Origin: Brevibacillus reuszeri
GTDB lineage: Bacteria > Bacillota > Bacilli > Brevibacillales > Brevibacillaceae
NCBI RefSeq assembly: GCF_001187725.1
Contig: NZ_LGIQ01000009.1
Location: 1,735,493-1,799,492, forward strand
DNA: 64,000 nucleotides
Reading direction: 5' to 3'
The notes under the pieces: generated by a model
What the model saw: only the letters and a program-made list of their open reading frames with translations
Databases searched by the model: none
What the model was told of the DNA's origin: nothing
Position numbers and translations under genes: made by a program
Shown: piece by piece, positions 16,572-25,662 of the stretch
How the letters are laid out: every line of letters starts with the position of its first letter
Numbering within the stretch: the first letter of the stretch is position 1

Positions 16572-17759
16572 GTGACTTTGCGAGATGAGCGGGATATGCA
16601 GTTGTCCGAAACCTACTGCCGTATCGTTCTGGGGATGGACAATCTGTATCGAAATGGAAATGGCGCAACGAACGAGGCTTCCTTTGATCGAGAGGGACTT
16701 GTGCCGATTAATTTGACGGATGTCACTCCTCATTCCTATACGAGCTGGAGTGAGGTGCGCGAGGATTTGCGTGGGCTGCTTGTCGATTATGCCAAAATCA
16801 CTGACGAGGTGCGCCGCAATTACATGCAGCAGCAGATTGGCTCGCTCGAAGCGCTGGCAAACTGGTGCGCGGGTGTGGACATCCCCTTCAGGGAAAAAGT
16901 GCGAGGCTTCTTGCATGTAAATGAAAACCCCGTGACGAGTATAGAGCAAAAAACGCTGCATGAGCGTCTGGACAAAGCGTTGTCACAGCGTGGTTACCAA
17001 GGCACGCTAGAGCAAAAGGTAGCGGCATGGGAGGCAGATCGACGAGTTCCGACAAAAGAACTCGATTCGGTCTTGCGAGAAATGCTGGCGACAGCAAGGG
17101 CGCTCGTAGCAGAGCGGATGTTTCCGCAAATGGCAGATGTAGAAGTGACGCCTGAAATCGTATATGGCGTGCCTTACAATGCCTACTGCGACTACGTAAA
17201 CGGCAAGATGTATCTCAATGGCGATCTGGCCTATACGTATGAGGGACTCAAACACCTCGTCACGCATGAGTGCTTCCCGGGCCATACCACACATATGTAC
17301 ATTCGCGAGCTTGGGGTAAAAGCAGGCGAGCTGCCGCTGGATGCCGGACTCGTCATCACCAATACCGCCTCCAGCTCTGTATTCGAAGGAATCGCAGACA
17401 ACGGCATGCGCTTTATTAGCTGGGGCTACTCTGTCGATGATCATATTTATGAAATCTATCAACAAATACGCTCTATTTCAGGAATGAATGCGGCCCATAT
17501 GATTCACGCCGAGGGCAAGAGTACCGAGGAGGCAGGTCGCTATCTGAAAGAGTTCGCTTTTGGTGAGGACAACTGGATAGCTTCTCGTCTGCGCTTTGTT
17601 ACTCATTCTCTACGAGCACCCTTCATCTACAGCTACTGGCGTGGCAATGAAGCAGTATACGAAGCATACAGCCGACTGGCTCCAAGCGAGCATAACCAAT
17701 TCTATCAATTCCTATATAAAAGCATGCTGTCGGCTGACACAGTAAAACAATATGGCTAA
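16572..17759 (+). CDS. DUF885-like zinc metallopeptidase
   Basis: A protein of about 395 residues with a DUF885-type metal signature: THECFPGHTTHM (HExxPGH pattern, residues about 231-242) followed 38 residues later by FEGIADNGM, matching the EGxA Glu ligand. The remainder is helical and lacks a signal peptide, so it is probably a cytosolic carboxypeptidase or dipeptidase-like enzyme. It is shorter than the full DUF885 proteins I recall (over 500 residues), lacking part of the N-terminal region. The GTG at 16572 is used because GAGGAGG precedes it, though spacing is long (12 bases). An ATG at 16605 is an alternative. It lies 6 bases downstream of the deacylase gene and ends next to the aminotransferase. 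Confidence 0.75.
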   Translation: MTLRDERDMQLSETYCRIVLGMDNLYRNGNGATNEASFDREGLVPINLTDVTPHSYTSWSEVREDLRGLLVDYAKITDEVRRNYMQQQIGSLEALANWCAGVDIPFREKVRGFLHVNENPVTSIEQKTLHERLDKALSQRGYQGTLEQKVAAWEADRRVPTKELDSVLREMLATARALVAERMFPQMADVEVTPEIVYGVPYNAYCDYVNGKMYLNGDLAYTYEGLKHLVTHECFPGHTTHMYIRELGVKAGELPLDAGLVITNTASSSVFEGIADNGMRFISWGYSVDDHIYEIYQQIRSISGMNAAHMIHAEGKSTEEAGRYLKEFAFGEDNWIASRLRFVTHSLRAPFIYSYWRGNEAVYEAYSRLAPSEHNQFYQFLYKSMLSADTVKQYG

Positions 17760-17772
17760 AGAGGTGGTCAAC

Positions 17773-19092
17773 ATGGATTTCACAAAATCAAAGGAATTAT
17801 ACGAAACAGCAAACCGGTCGGTACCTGGCGGTGTTCATTCCAACTCCCGTTTTCGTTCTCCGCACCCGCTCTATTATAAAAAAGGCGATGGAGCCTATAT
17901 CTGGGATCTCGACAACAACCGTTATCTCGATGTAGTCATGGGCAATGGCGCTGTCATCCTCGGGCATAACGATAAAGATTTCAATGAGCGCATGGCTTCC
18001 TATATGACAAGTGGCATCGTGACGGGATTGGAAACCGAGCTAAGCGTAAAAGCAGCGGAAACCTTCCTCTCACTCGTGAAAACAGCGGAGCAGGTACGCT
18101 ACACGAACACAGGCACAGAAGCGACCATGCACACGATGACGATGGCGCGCACCTATACAGGAAAACCGCATGTGGCAGTCATCGAGGGCGCTTATAACGG
18201 TTGGCATGACGCAGTGTACGTCAGCACGTGGCCAGACATGACCAAAGCTGGAGATCATTCTGCTCCGAATTCATTGCCAGGTACAAGCGGATTAATGAAA
18301 GAAATCGTAGAAACTACGCTGGTTCTTCCATTCAATGACCTGGAGGCAGCTGAAAAGCTCCTGACAGCCAACCAGCACCGGATTGCGGCTCTGATCATTG
18401 AGCCAACGATGATTGATATTGGATATATTCCGGCGAAAAAAGAATATCTGCAAGGGCTGCGTCGCTTGTGTGACCAACTGAATATCGTGCTTGTCTTTGA
18501 TGAGCTGCTGACGGGCTTCCGCGACAGCGAGGGTGGAGCACAGCAGCATTATGGGGTCGTTCCTGACTTGGCTACGTTCGGAAAAGCGATTGCCAACGGG
18601 TACATGCTGGCAGCCGTCGCAGGAAAAGCCAAAATCTTTGAAACCGTCACTCCAGGAAAAGGAACCTGCTCTTTTATCGGAACTTACAATGGGCATCAAG
18701 TATCACTGGCTGCTTCCATGGCATTCATGGAGCTGTACAAGGAAAAACGCGTATTTGATACACTGCAGGCACGGACTGCGCAGTTAATCAGTGAATTTGA
18801 TCGCTTGGCGCAAAAGCACGGGGTAGCGGCGAGAATGCAGGGACGCGGAGGGCACTTCCACTGGTACTTTACCAATGAGTCCATTGCCAACTACCGGGAG
18901 GCACAAGCGTCTGATAAAACAGACTATGCTCGTTTCATCAATCATTTGAGCAGCAAGCAAGTATACTGCCTGCCAAACTATCTCTTGCATCATGCCATTT
19001 CGATGGCACATGACGATGCGATACTGGAACAGTTTGTAGCGGATATGGACGAGAGCCTGGAGCAAGTAGCGATCGCAAAAGCAGCGAAGTAA
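17773..19092 (+). CDS. Class-III PLP aminotransferase / glutamate-1-semialdehyde aminomutase-like
   Basis: A 439-residue fold-type I PLP enzyme. It has NRSVPGGVHSNSRF near the start, as in aminomutases, and GDGAYIWDLDNNRYLDVVMG. The PLP-phosphate region is NTGTEATMHTMTMARTYTGK. The PLP Asp is in LVFDELLTGFRDSEGGAQ, and the Schiff-base Lys is in LATFGKAIANGYMLAAV (about residue 272). The start is ATG 17773 with GAGGTGG 6 bases upstream; an ATG at 17752 would overlap the previous gene and has no such site. It probably transaminates or isomerises an amino acid released by the operon's hydrolases. It is unlikely to be the haem-pathway HemL because of its catabolic context. Confidence 0.88.
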   Translation: MDFTKSKELYETANRSVPGGVHSNSRFRSPHPLYYKKGDGAYIWDLDNNRYLDVVMGNGAVILGHNDKDFNERMASYMTSGIVTGLETELSVKAAETFLSLVKTAEQVRYTNTGTEATMHTMTMARTYTGKPHVAVIEGAYNGWHDAVYVSTWPDMTKAGDHSAPNSLPGTSGLMKEIVETTLVLPFNDLEAAEKLLTANQHRIAALIIEPTMIDIGYIPAKKEYLQGLRRLCDQLNIVLVFDELLTGFRDSEGGAQQHYGVVPDLATFGKAIANGYMLAAVAGKAKIFETVTPGKGTCSFIGTYNGHQVSLAASMAFMELYKEKRVFDTLQARTAQLISEFDRLAQKHGVAARMQGRGGHFHWYFTNESIANYREAQASDKTDYARFINHLSSKQVYCLPNYLLHHAISMAHDDAILEQFVADMDESLEQVAIAKAAK

Positions 19093-19105
19093 AAGGGGGA
19101 GGACT

Positions 19106-20101
19106 ATGGAGCGCCAACAACCTGTTTTGGAAGTCAGGGACCTGAGAACCACCTTCCGTTCGCAGGGGCAATCGTTTCATGCCATAGATGGGGTATCCTT
19201 TGCAATCGGACAGGGCGAGACGATTGGTGTGGTCGGCGAGTCGGGATGTGGCAAAAGTGTCACGTCCCTCTCCATCATGGGACTGATCAAGCCGCCAGGT
19301 CAGGTGAGCGGCGGACGGATTCTGTTCAAGGGCAAGGACCTGCTCTCCCTCGGTAAAAAGGAGCTGCGTGAAATTCGCGGAAACCGGATTTCGATGATTT
19401 TTCAGGAGCCGATGACATCGCTCAATCCGGTGTATACCGTCGGCAATCAAATCATGGAAGCATTGAAAATTCATACGAAGCTGGGGAAAGCGGAGCGTAA
19501 GGCGCGCACGGTAGAGCTGTTGAAAATGGTGGGGATTCCCCGCGCGGAGGAGATCATCACAGATTACCCCCATCAGCTCTCCGGGGGCATGCGGCAGCGT
19601 GTCATGATCGCAATGGCGATGGCTTGCGATCCGGAGCTGCTGATCGCCGATGAACCGACAACAGCACTGGATGTGACGATTCAGGCTCAAATTCTCGAGC
19701 TGATGAAAGAGCTGCAGCACAAGCACAACATGTCGATGATGCTGATCACCCATGATTTGGGCGTCGTATCTGAGGTGTGCGATCAAGTCATCGTCATGTA
19801 CGCTGGGATGATTGTGGAAAAGGGGCCAGTGCGCGAAATCCTGGACAATCCCCAACATCCATACACGCAGGGGCTACTGGCCTCTCTGCCTAAAAATGCG
19901 AAGACAAATCATCGCCTGAATTATATCCCGGGACAGGTACCTCCTCCGTTGCAATGGGGCAAGGGCTGCCGCTTTGTGGATCGCTGCGCGCATGCAACAG
20001 ATCGCTGCCATCAGGAGTTGCCGGGACTGTTTGCCGCAGGACCAGCTTCACAGGCCGCTTGCTGGCTCGTCGTTGAGGAAGGAGGAGAAAAACATGCATG
20101 A
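19106..20101 (+). CDS. Dipeptide-type ABC transporter ATP-binding protein (DppD family)
   Basis: A 331-residue ATPase with Walker [10 protein letters not shown]-loop [14 protein letters not shown] signature LSGGMRQR, Walker [15 protein letters not shown] and switch His in [11 protein letters not shown]. The C-terminal oligopeptide extension contains the conserved cysteines [15 protein letters not shown]. It hydrolyses ATP at the cytoplasmic face of the permease pair. ATG 19106 follows AGGGGGAGG. The last 8 bases overlap the partner ATPase gene. Confidence 0.95.
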   Translation: MERQQPVLEVRDLRTTFRSQGQSFHAIDGVSFAIGQGETIGVVGESGCGKSVTSLSIMGLIKPPGQVSGGRILFKGKDLLSLGKKELREIRGNRISMIFQEPMTSLNPVYTVGNQIMEALKIHTKLGKAERKARTVELLKMVGIPRAEEIITDYPHQLSGGMRQRVMIAMAMACDPELLIADEPTTALDVTIQAQILELMKELQHKHNMSMMLITHDLGVVSEVCDQVIVMYAGMIVEKGPVREILDNPQHPYTQGLLASLPKNAKTNHRLNYIPGQVPPPLQWGKGCRFVDRCAHATDRCHQELPGLFAAGPASQAACWLVVEEGGEKHA

Positions 20102-21086
20102 TCAGCCAAAAGCGACAATGGAAAATGACATCTTGCTTGAGGTAAATGGACTGAAAAAGCACTATCCCATAAAAAAGGGAGTATTCTCCTCCACTGTTGG
20201 TACGGTTAAGGCAGTCGATGGCGTCAGCTTTTCGGTATCGAGAGGGGAAACGCTCGGTATTGTCGGGGAGTCAGGCTGTGGCAAATCGACAACAGCTCGG
20301 TTGGTGATTCGGCTATTGCAGGAGACCGAGGGCTCGATTCGTTTTGCTGGAAAGGAGCTGACGTCCCTGTCGAAAGGCGAGCTGCGAGGTGTTCGCCGGG
20401 ACATGCAAATGATCTTTCAGGACCCGTACGCTTCGCTGCATCCGCGCTGGACGATTGAGCGCACGTTGATGGAACCGATGCTGGTTTATGGCATGGGCTC
20501 GCGGGGGGAGCAACGCGACCGGGTACTGGAGCTGCTGGGCAACGTAGGGCTAAATCCGAGCTACGCCAAGCGGTATCCGCATGAATTTTCCGGTGGACAG
20601 CGGCAGCGCATCGGGATTGCACGCGCACTCGTTCTACAGCCGCAGCTAATCATTGCTGACGAGCCAGTATCTGCCCTGGATATTTCCATTCAGGCACAGG
20701 TCATCAATCTTTTGCAGGATTTGCAGGAGCAGTACAAGCTCACCTACATGTTTATTTCCCATGATTTATCGGTGGTGCGTCATATCTCGGATCGGGTAGC
20801 TGTGATGTATTTGGGCAGAATTGTTGAGCTTGCGGAGAAGGAGAAGCTGTTTGAAACGCCTATGCATCCATACACACAAGCGCTGATGTCTGCTGTGCCA
20901 GAGGTAGATGGAGAGAAGCGGGAGAGGATCATTTTGCGCGGAGACGTACCAAGTCCTGCAAAGCCGCCAACAGGCTGCACGTTCCACACCCGCTGCTCAA
21001 GCTGCATGGAGATTTGCAAAACAGAGATACCCGTACTCAAAAAGGCAGCTGATGGCCAGCTGGTAGCTTGTCATTTGTACACATAG
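20094..21086 (+). CDS. Dipeptide-type ABC transporter ATP-binding protein (DppF family)
   Basis: A 330-residue second ATPase: N-terminal LEVNGLKKHYPIKKGVF typical of DppF/OppF, Walker [10 protein letters not shown]-loop IFQDPYASLHPRWTI, signature FSGGQRQR, Walker B IIADEPVSALDIS, switch FISHDLSVVRH and the C-terminal cysteine motif GCTFHTRCSSCMEIC. The start is ATG 20094, after GGAGGAG; upstream in-frame codons lie within dppD and are not used. It completes a five-subunit importer in one operon, although the ATPase genes are separated from the permeases by three enzyme genes. Confidence 0.95.
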   Translation: MHDQPKATMENDILLEVNGLKKHYPIKKGVFSSTVGTVKAVDGVSFSVSRGETLGIVGESGCGKSTTARLVIRLLQETEGSIRFAGKELTSLSKGELRGVRRDMQMIFQDPYASLHPRWTIERTLMEPMLVYGMGSRGEQRDRVLELLGNVGLNPSYAKRYPHEFSGGQRQRIGIARALVLQPQLIIADEPVSALDISIQAQVINLLQDLQEQYKLTYMFISHDLSVVRHISDRVAVMYLGRIVELAEKEKLFETPMHPYTQALMSAVPEVDGEKRERIILRGDVPSPAKPPTGCTFHTRCSSCMEICKTEIPVLKKAADGQLVACHLYT

Positions 21087-21126
21087 AGTAAGGACAATTG
21101 TCAGGAGAAAAGAAGGAGTGCTGTGT

Positions 21127-21465
21127 ATGTTGATCGCTCGTGGACAGGAAGTGCAGGCAGAAGCTGTACCAGATGTCGTGCTCAAAACGATGCTGCCCTT
21201 TGACATCATTGTTGGCGGCAAGACTCGTTTTGGCATCGTAACCATCCCTCCAGGCTCCCGAATTCCCGTCTCTGGGCTCGCGCCACATGATGAAGACGAG
21301 TATTCGATCCTGATCAAAGGCACGATGCTTACAACCATTGGAGAAACCGTGCATCGCATTCATGCCGGAGACTCGACGCTCATACCAGCGGGAGAAGCGC
21401 ACGCCGTCTATAACGATGGCGAGGGAGATTGCGTATTGGTTTGGGCGCTAGTCAAACGTTCATAG
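21127..21465 (+). CDS. Cupin domain-containing protein
   Basis: A 112-residue single-domain cupin: PPGSRIPVSGLAPHDEDEYSILIKG is the first motif region (H, then E of DEDEY) and HAGDSTLIPAGEAHAVYNDGEG is the second (P-G-x-x-H). A metal-binding beta-barrel is expected, with an unknown enzymatic or sensory role. ATG 21127 is preferred because AGAAGGAG lies 8 bases upstream; a GTG at 21118 is inside that site. It is the last gene of the operon, closed by the terminator at 21532. It may bind or isomerise an operon intermediate. Confidence 0.85.
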   Translation: MLIARGQEVQAEAVPDVVLKTMLPFDIIVGGKTRFGIVTIPPGSRIPVSGLAPHDEDEYSILIKGTMLTTIGETVHRIHAGDSTLIPAGEAHAVYNDGEGDCVLVWALVKRS

Positions 21466-21531
21466 AAATCGAAATAGAACCTTGTTTGTTTCCTTGGGAG
21501 TATGGAAGGGAGCAACTTGTAGTATGTGGAG

Positions 21532-21558
21532 AAGTGGCCTTTTGCGGGCCACTTTTTG
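21532..21558 (+). terminator. Intrinsic terminator of the catabolic operon
   Basis: AAGTGGCC pairs with GGCCACTT across TTTTGCG, then continues TTTTGC. It lies 66 bases after the cupin stop. Confidence 0.8.
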
Positions 21559-21631
21559 CTATGTGTGGGCGGATTTGTTCCAGGCTCAGGGAACTGTGTT
21601 TAGAACCTCATCCGAAAACGATTTTACTGAT

Positions 21632-21647
21632 TGTAACGACGGTTACA
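21632..21647. promoter_or_regulatory. Palindrome upstream of the STAND regulator gene
   Basis: TGTAAC-GACG-GTTACA is a perfect inverted repeat 150 bases before the STAND start. A TATACT at 21669-21674 could be the -10. Apart from the operon terminator and this site, I see nothing else in the 331-base gap 21466-21796. Confidence 0.35.
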
Positions 21648-21796
21648 GAAATCTGCCCACTATCCGCTTATACTTCTAATAGATCGAGAGTCTCAGCGTA
21701 GTCTCATCTTTGTCTCAATGTTTCTACGTACAGATAAATCAGGAAATGATACAATTATTCAGACGAGACAAAATTAAATGAAAATGGTGGAAATAG

Positions 21797-23848
21797 ATGA
21801 ATCCGACACAAGAGGTTCGGTCAGGGGGAAACAGGAAGCTATTCGTCGGCAGAATAAAAGAACGCGATTCACTGAATGAGTGGTTAGATAACCCTGAGGC
21901 TCCATTGCGCATATTCTCCGTAACGGGGATCGGCGGGATCGGAAAAAGCAGCTTGCTTGCAGAAATGCTGCATAGCGCAAGACAACGAAGTGCCAGAGGC
22001 TTGTGGCTGGACGGACGCTCTTGCGCGCAGACGCCAGTTGGTTTTCTCGAATATATATCAGCAGCCGTCTCCCTGGAATTTTGGGATCGGACCTACTCTC
22101 ATCCGCTCGAACCTCTTTTGCAGACAAGTCCGCAGCAACGGATCGTGCTATGCATTGACAATTTTGATAACCTCTCCCTATTGGAAGGCTGGCTGCTCGA
22201 AGCTTTCTTGCCCAAGCTGCAATCTACCGGCATTTTAGTGATTCTAGCATCACGATCTGTCTTATCTACGGCATGGAAAACTCACTCTCAGTGGGGAAAG
22301 CATCTACAAGAGCTGCCGCTCGTCCATTTTTCCCATCAAGAAGCGACTGACTACATTTTATCGGCAGGTTCTATTCAAAAGGACATGGCAAGAGAACTGG
22401 CTCATTCGACTGACGGACACCCGCTAGCTCTGGCATTGTCCGTTGAAGCGCTGATTCAGCAAAAACGCTTATCAGAGGAGGATAAGCAGATTGTTTCCCA
22501 AACGATAAGCGCCCATATCCTGCGCGAACTGACGCTTGCGAAGCTGCAGCCACTCGTTGATGTGCTTGTCGTTTTGCAGTATGCCAATCAGGAGATCCTA
22601 TCGCTTGTTTTGGATGAGACCGTAACATTAGCGGACTATCAGCAGCTGAAGGGAAAGTCCTTTGTCCGTTCTACACCAGAAGGGTTGTCTCTGCACGATC
22701 TGGCCCGGATGCATCTGCTGCGTGATTTCCGGCAGCGTGAGCCGCAGCGCTTGCATCTGCTGCGAGCGAGAGCCGCGTCGATTTTATATGAGCAATTACA
22801 ACAGGCGAAGCCGGAAAATAAGAGAATCATCACCTCTCAGATGCTGCAGCTTAGCAAGGATTCTTTTCCCCTTCATCGACTATACGCTGATTTGTCGGTT
22901 GACTCTCTAATCTCCCCTCTGGAATCGATTCGTGCCGAGGAAGATTTGCCCGTGCTGCACGAGATATTACGTCAATGGTGCGAGTACAGTGTAGATTCAT
23001 GGCAGAGTGAGAACTACCATGCATTTCTAAGTGAATTGGCTGTTCGCTTTCCAGAGAGCATTGCCGTCCTGCGTGGAGTAGATGGACTCCCTATTGGAAT
23101 GTTCATTGGGTTACTCATCCATAAAGAAACAAGCGAATTTATGATCAAATATTTTCCGGCAGAAATGGCGGAATGCTATGAGCCAGATGAGTTGCTGTGT
23201 GAACACGACCAGGCAGATTCGTATTATGCAGTGCTCGGGGCGGCTACCAATCAGCTTCCCGGATTCAGCAGAGAGGAGCTGGTCGGGCTTCTCACGCTCG
23301 ATCGCCTGTCACTCATTGGAGAAGGAGCGAGAGTCATGCTGGTGGCAACCAACTCCGATTTAAAAGTATTTTTGCAGCAGTTAGGTTTTCTGATCCGACC
23401 AACAAGAACAAGTGATTGTGATACGTCCTACGCGCAGGCAGATATTTTGGAGCTCGATTTCCGCCATGGACAGTTTGGAGAATGGATCCTGTCCTATTTC
23501 TCCGAAAAGCCAAAGCCATCTAGCAAATTGGATCATAAAATGGTCCGCAAGCTCTTATCCTCCTTACATGAACCGGCTGAGCTGCAAGCTTTTGTACCCG
23601 TTTTTCATGACATAGAAAATGTAGCGGATTTATCGGATAAAATCATTTCCCTTTTATCCAAGGAATCGGTCTTATTGTCGAGTAAAGACCGTGATTTGCT
23701 AAATGCTGCTTATCTGATTCATCTCGATAATCCGATTGCCGCTGCTCGTTCATGCAACATGAGCAGAGCGACCTTTTATCGACATTTGAACAGCGCAGTC
23801 GCTAATGTTACAGAAGTTTTGAGAAATATGACAGATACAGATAGTTAA
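21797..23848 (+). CDS. STAND-type NTPase with C-terminal helix-turn-helix, putative regulator
   Basis: A 683-residue protein. The N-terminus FVGRIKERDSLNEWL is the usual entry to NB-ARC/AAA STAND modules. Walker A is GIGGIGKSS (residues 44-52), Walker B-like RIVLCIDNFDN follows near 115, and ILVILASRSVLSTAW is sensor-1-like. A winged-helix-like part spans about 255-310. The middle (about 330-620) is helical without obvious TPR or WD repeats. The last 45 residues, PIAAARSCNMSRATFYRHLNSAV, resemble a helix-turn-helix, so DNA binding gated by NTP is likely, as in MalT/AfsR-like regulators. It lies immediately after the catabolic operon and has its own terminator. A role in controlling that operon is inference. 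Confidence 0.75.
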   Translation: MNPTQEVRSGGNRKLFVGRIKERDSLNEWLDNPEAPLRIFSVTGIGGIGKSSLLAEMLHSARQRSARGLWLDGRSCAQTPVGFLEYISAAVSLEFWDRTYSHPLEPLLQTSPQQRIVLCIDNFDNLSLLEGWLLEAFLPKLQSTGILVILASRSVLSTAWKTHSQWGKHLQELPLVHFSHQEATDYILSAGSIQKDMARELAHSTDGHPLALALSVEALIQQKRLSEEDKQIVSQTISAHILRELTLAKLQPLVDVLVVLQYANQEILSLVLDETVTLADYQQLKGKSFVRSTPEGLSLHDLARMHLLRDFRQREPQRLHLLRARAASILYEQLQQAKPENKRIITSQMLQLSKDSFPLHRLYADLSVDSLISPLESIRAEEDLPVLHEILRQWCEYSVDSWQSENYHAFLSELAVRFPESIAVLRGVDGLPIGMFIGLLIHKETSEFMIKYFPAEMAECYEPDELLCEHDQADSYYAVLGAATNQLPGFSREELVGLLTLDRLSLIGEGARVMLVATNSDLKVFLQQLGFLIRPTRTSDCDTSYAQADILELDFRHGQFGEWILSYFSEKPKPSSKLDHKMVRKLLSSLHEPAELQAFVPVFHDIENVADLSDKIISLLSKESVLLSSKDRDLLNAAYLIHLDNPIAAARSCNMSRATFYRHLNSAVANVTEVLRNMTDTDS

Positions 23849-23865
23849 GCAAGACTAAATACGGG

Positions 23866-23897
23866 GAGAGACCTGTGACAGGGGTCTCTTTTTTTTA
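23866..23897 (+). terminator. Intrinsic terminator after the STAND gene
   Basis: GAGAGACC pairs with GGTCTC around TGTGACAGG, followed by a run of eight Ts. Confidence 0.9.
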
Positions 23898-24048
23898 TGA
23901 GGAAAAATCTGTGTAAGAAGTCCCGGGAATCGCTTATAATCAGAGCGAGAAACGTGAAAGTGGCAGCATTTGGTTATGTCTAACATGCGTCTAATAGACT
24001 AGCATCCTAGTTCACAAGATAGAGACCAAGATGGGATGAGGATGAGAC

Positions 24049-25122
24049 ATGAATGAAGTTTGGAGAGCAAACGCGACCTTTCTGATTGTGGATGACCAGG
24101 AATACAATCTTAGTTTGCTGGAACGCATTTTAAGACGTGCGGGATATACGCATTTGCACTGCACGACTGACCCGAAGCAGATGGAACAGCTGTATGACGA
24201 GCTAAAGCCAGATATTATCCTGATTGATTTACATATGCCCGAGATGGATGGATTCACCCTTTTGAAGCGATTGCAGGAGCTCAAACCAGAGGGAGATTAC
24301 TTGCCAATTCTGGTGCTTACGGCTGATGTGACGCAGGAAGCCAAGAAAGAAGCACTTCATCTGGGAGCAAATGACTTTTTGACGAAGCCGCTTGATAAAA
24401 CGGAAGTGGTGCTTCGAATCAACAACTGTCTGCGAACCCGATTTTACAATATTCAGCTGCAGGATCAAAATCAGCGCTTGGAGCAGCGTGTGCAGGAGCG
24501 AACTACGGAGCTTGAGAAAGCCAAGAATGAAATTCTGCAGCTGCTCGCTCGCACATCCGAGTTTCGTGATGATGATACGGGTCAGCATACGGTGCGTGTA
24601 GCGCAGATGGCAGAAGAAATCGCAATCGCGCTGGGCTTGCCACCACAGGAAGTGAGATTGATTAATCGGGCAACCCCGCTGCATGATATCGGAAAAATCG
24701 GCATCCCTGATGAAATTTTGCTGAAGCCAGGCAGATTTACTCCTGAAGAATTCCTGAGAATGAAGGAGCACACGACTATTGGTGCGAGCATTTTGGAAGG
24801 AAGCCAGTTTTCTGTGTTGCAGCTGGCGCAGACGATCGCAATAACCCACCACGAGAAGTGGGACGGGACTGGATATCCAAATGGACTCAAGGGAGAAGAA
24901 ATTCCATTGGCGGGCAGGATTGTCGCCTTGGCAGATTTCTACGACGCTCTGACGAATGAGCGACCCTATAAACGCGCCTGGACGCGCCAGGAGGCAATTG
25001 CGGAAATTAAAAAGCAACGTGGAGCACATTTTGATCCGATGATCGTGGACGTTTTCCTTGAGATTGTGGGGGAAGATGAGCAGTTTTCGACTGCGGAGGA
25101 GGAAAGGGCGTTACAACGGTGA
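24049..25122 (+). CDS. Response regulator with HD-GYP domain (putative c-di-GMP phosphodiesterase)
   Basis: A 357-residue RpfG-type protein. The receiver domain (residues 5-125) has its phospho-acceptor Asp in IILIDLHMPEMDGF and the Lys in DFLTKPLDK. A coiled-coil linker rich in Glu/Gln (about 130-165) follows, then the HD-GYP domain with LHDIGKIGIPDEILLKPG, MKEHTTIGASIL, and HHEKWDGTGYPNGLKGEEIPLAGRIVALAD. The full HD and GYP signatures suggest c-di-GMP hydrolysis. Its stop overlaps the H-NOX start (GTGA), so the output may be tuned by the NO sensor and hybrid kinase encoded next. Confidence 0.93.
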   Translation: MNEVWRANATFLIVDDQEYNLSLLERILRRAGYTHLHCTTDPKQMEQLYDELKPDIILIDLHMPEMDGFTLLKRLQELKPEGDYLPILVLTADVTQEAKKEALHLGANDFLTKPLDKTEVVLRINNCLRTRFYNIQLQDQNQRLEQRVQERTTELEKAKNEILQLLARTSEFRDDDTGQHTVRVAQMAEEIAIALGLPPQEVRLINRATPLHDIGKIGIPDEILLKPGRFTPEEFLRMKEHTTIGASILEGSQFSVLQLAQTIAITHHEKWDGTGYPNGLKGEEIPLAGRIVALADFYDALTNERPYKRAWTRQEAIAEIKKQRGAHFDPMIVDVFLEIVGEDEQFSTAEEERALQR

Positions 25123-25658
25123 AGGGAATGATTTTTACTACTTTTCTCGAAATGGTCGAAAACAAGTTTTCATTACGGGTGGCCGATACGATTATACGCT
25201 CAGCTGATTTGGCATCCGGGGGCAGCTATACGACACTTGGAACGTATGATCACCATGAGATGATTCAACTGGTGGTCAAACTGAGTGAACAGACAGGGAT
25301 TCCTGCTTCTGATCTAGTGCGAAGCTTTGGCGAGTATTTGTTTGTGCACCTGATGGAGAGCCATCCGGCTTTTGCAGCGGAAAATAGTACGGTCTTTGCA
25401 TTTTTGCTGAGGGTCGACAAGTATATTCACGTGGAAGTAAACAAGCTGTATCCAGAGGCCGAGCTGCCTCGATTTAGCTATGACACATCCGAGCCAGGTA
25501 CGCTGATTATGACGTATCGTTCATCGCGACCTTTTGCCGACTTGGCAGAGGGATTGATTATGGGATGTATCCAACATTACGGGGAGGAGATCGCTTTGCG
25601 GCGGGAAGACCTGGAGGAAGGAACAGCCGCCCGGTTTATCCTCTCAGAACGGAAGTGA
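25119..25658 (+). CDS. H-NOX (haem NO/O2-binding) sensor protein
   Basis: A 179-residue stand-alone H-NOX domain. It begins MKGMIFTTFLEMVENKFS, as family members do. The proximal haem ligand is the His in VDKYIHVEVNKLYPEA (about residue 104), and the haem-propionate YxSxR motif appears as YRSSR (133-137). It should bind haem and sense nitric oxide in the cytoplasm. The GTG start overlaps the HD-GYP gene by 4 bases; an ATG at 25128 is a weaker alternative. It is encoded directly before a soluble hybrid kinase. In known systems H-NOX inhibits or modulates such a kinase. An NO synthase gene lies 2.8 kb downstream. Confidence 0.92.
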   Translation: MKGMIFTTFLEMVENKFSLRVADTIIRSADLASGGSYTTLGTYDHHEMIQLVVKLSEQTGIPASDLVRSFGEYLFVHLMESHPAFAAENSTVFAFLLRVDKYIHVEVNKLYPEAELPRFSYDTSEPGTLIMTYRSSRPFADLAEGLIMGCIQHYGEEIALRREDLEEGTAARFILSERK

Positions 25659-25662
25659 CAGG

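Noticed and set aside
15750-16961. 403-residue minus-strand ORF across the deacylase and peptidase genes
   Set aside because: It crosses two real genes antisense and shows no motif or start signal.
17752-17772. Earlier ATG for the PLP enzyme
   Set aside because: It overlaps the previous stop and lacks a ribosome site. ATG 17773 follows GAGGTGG.
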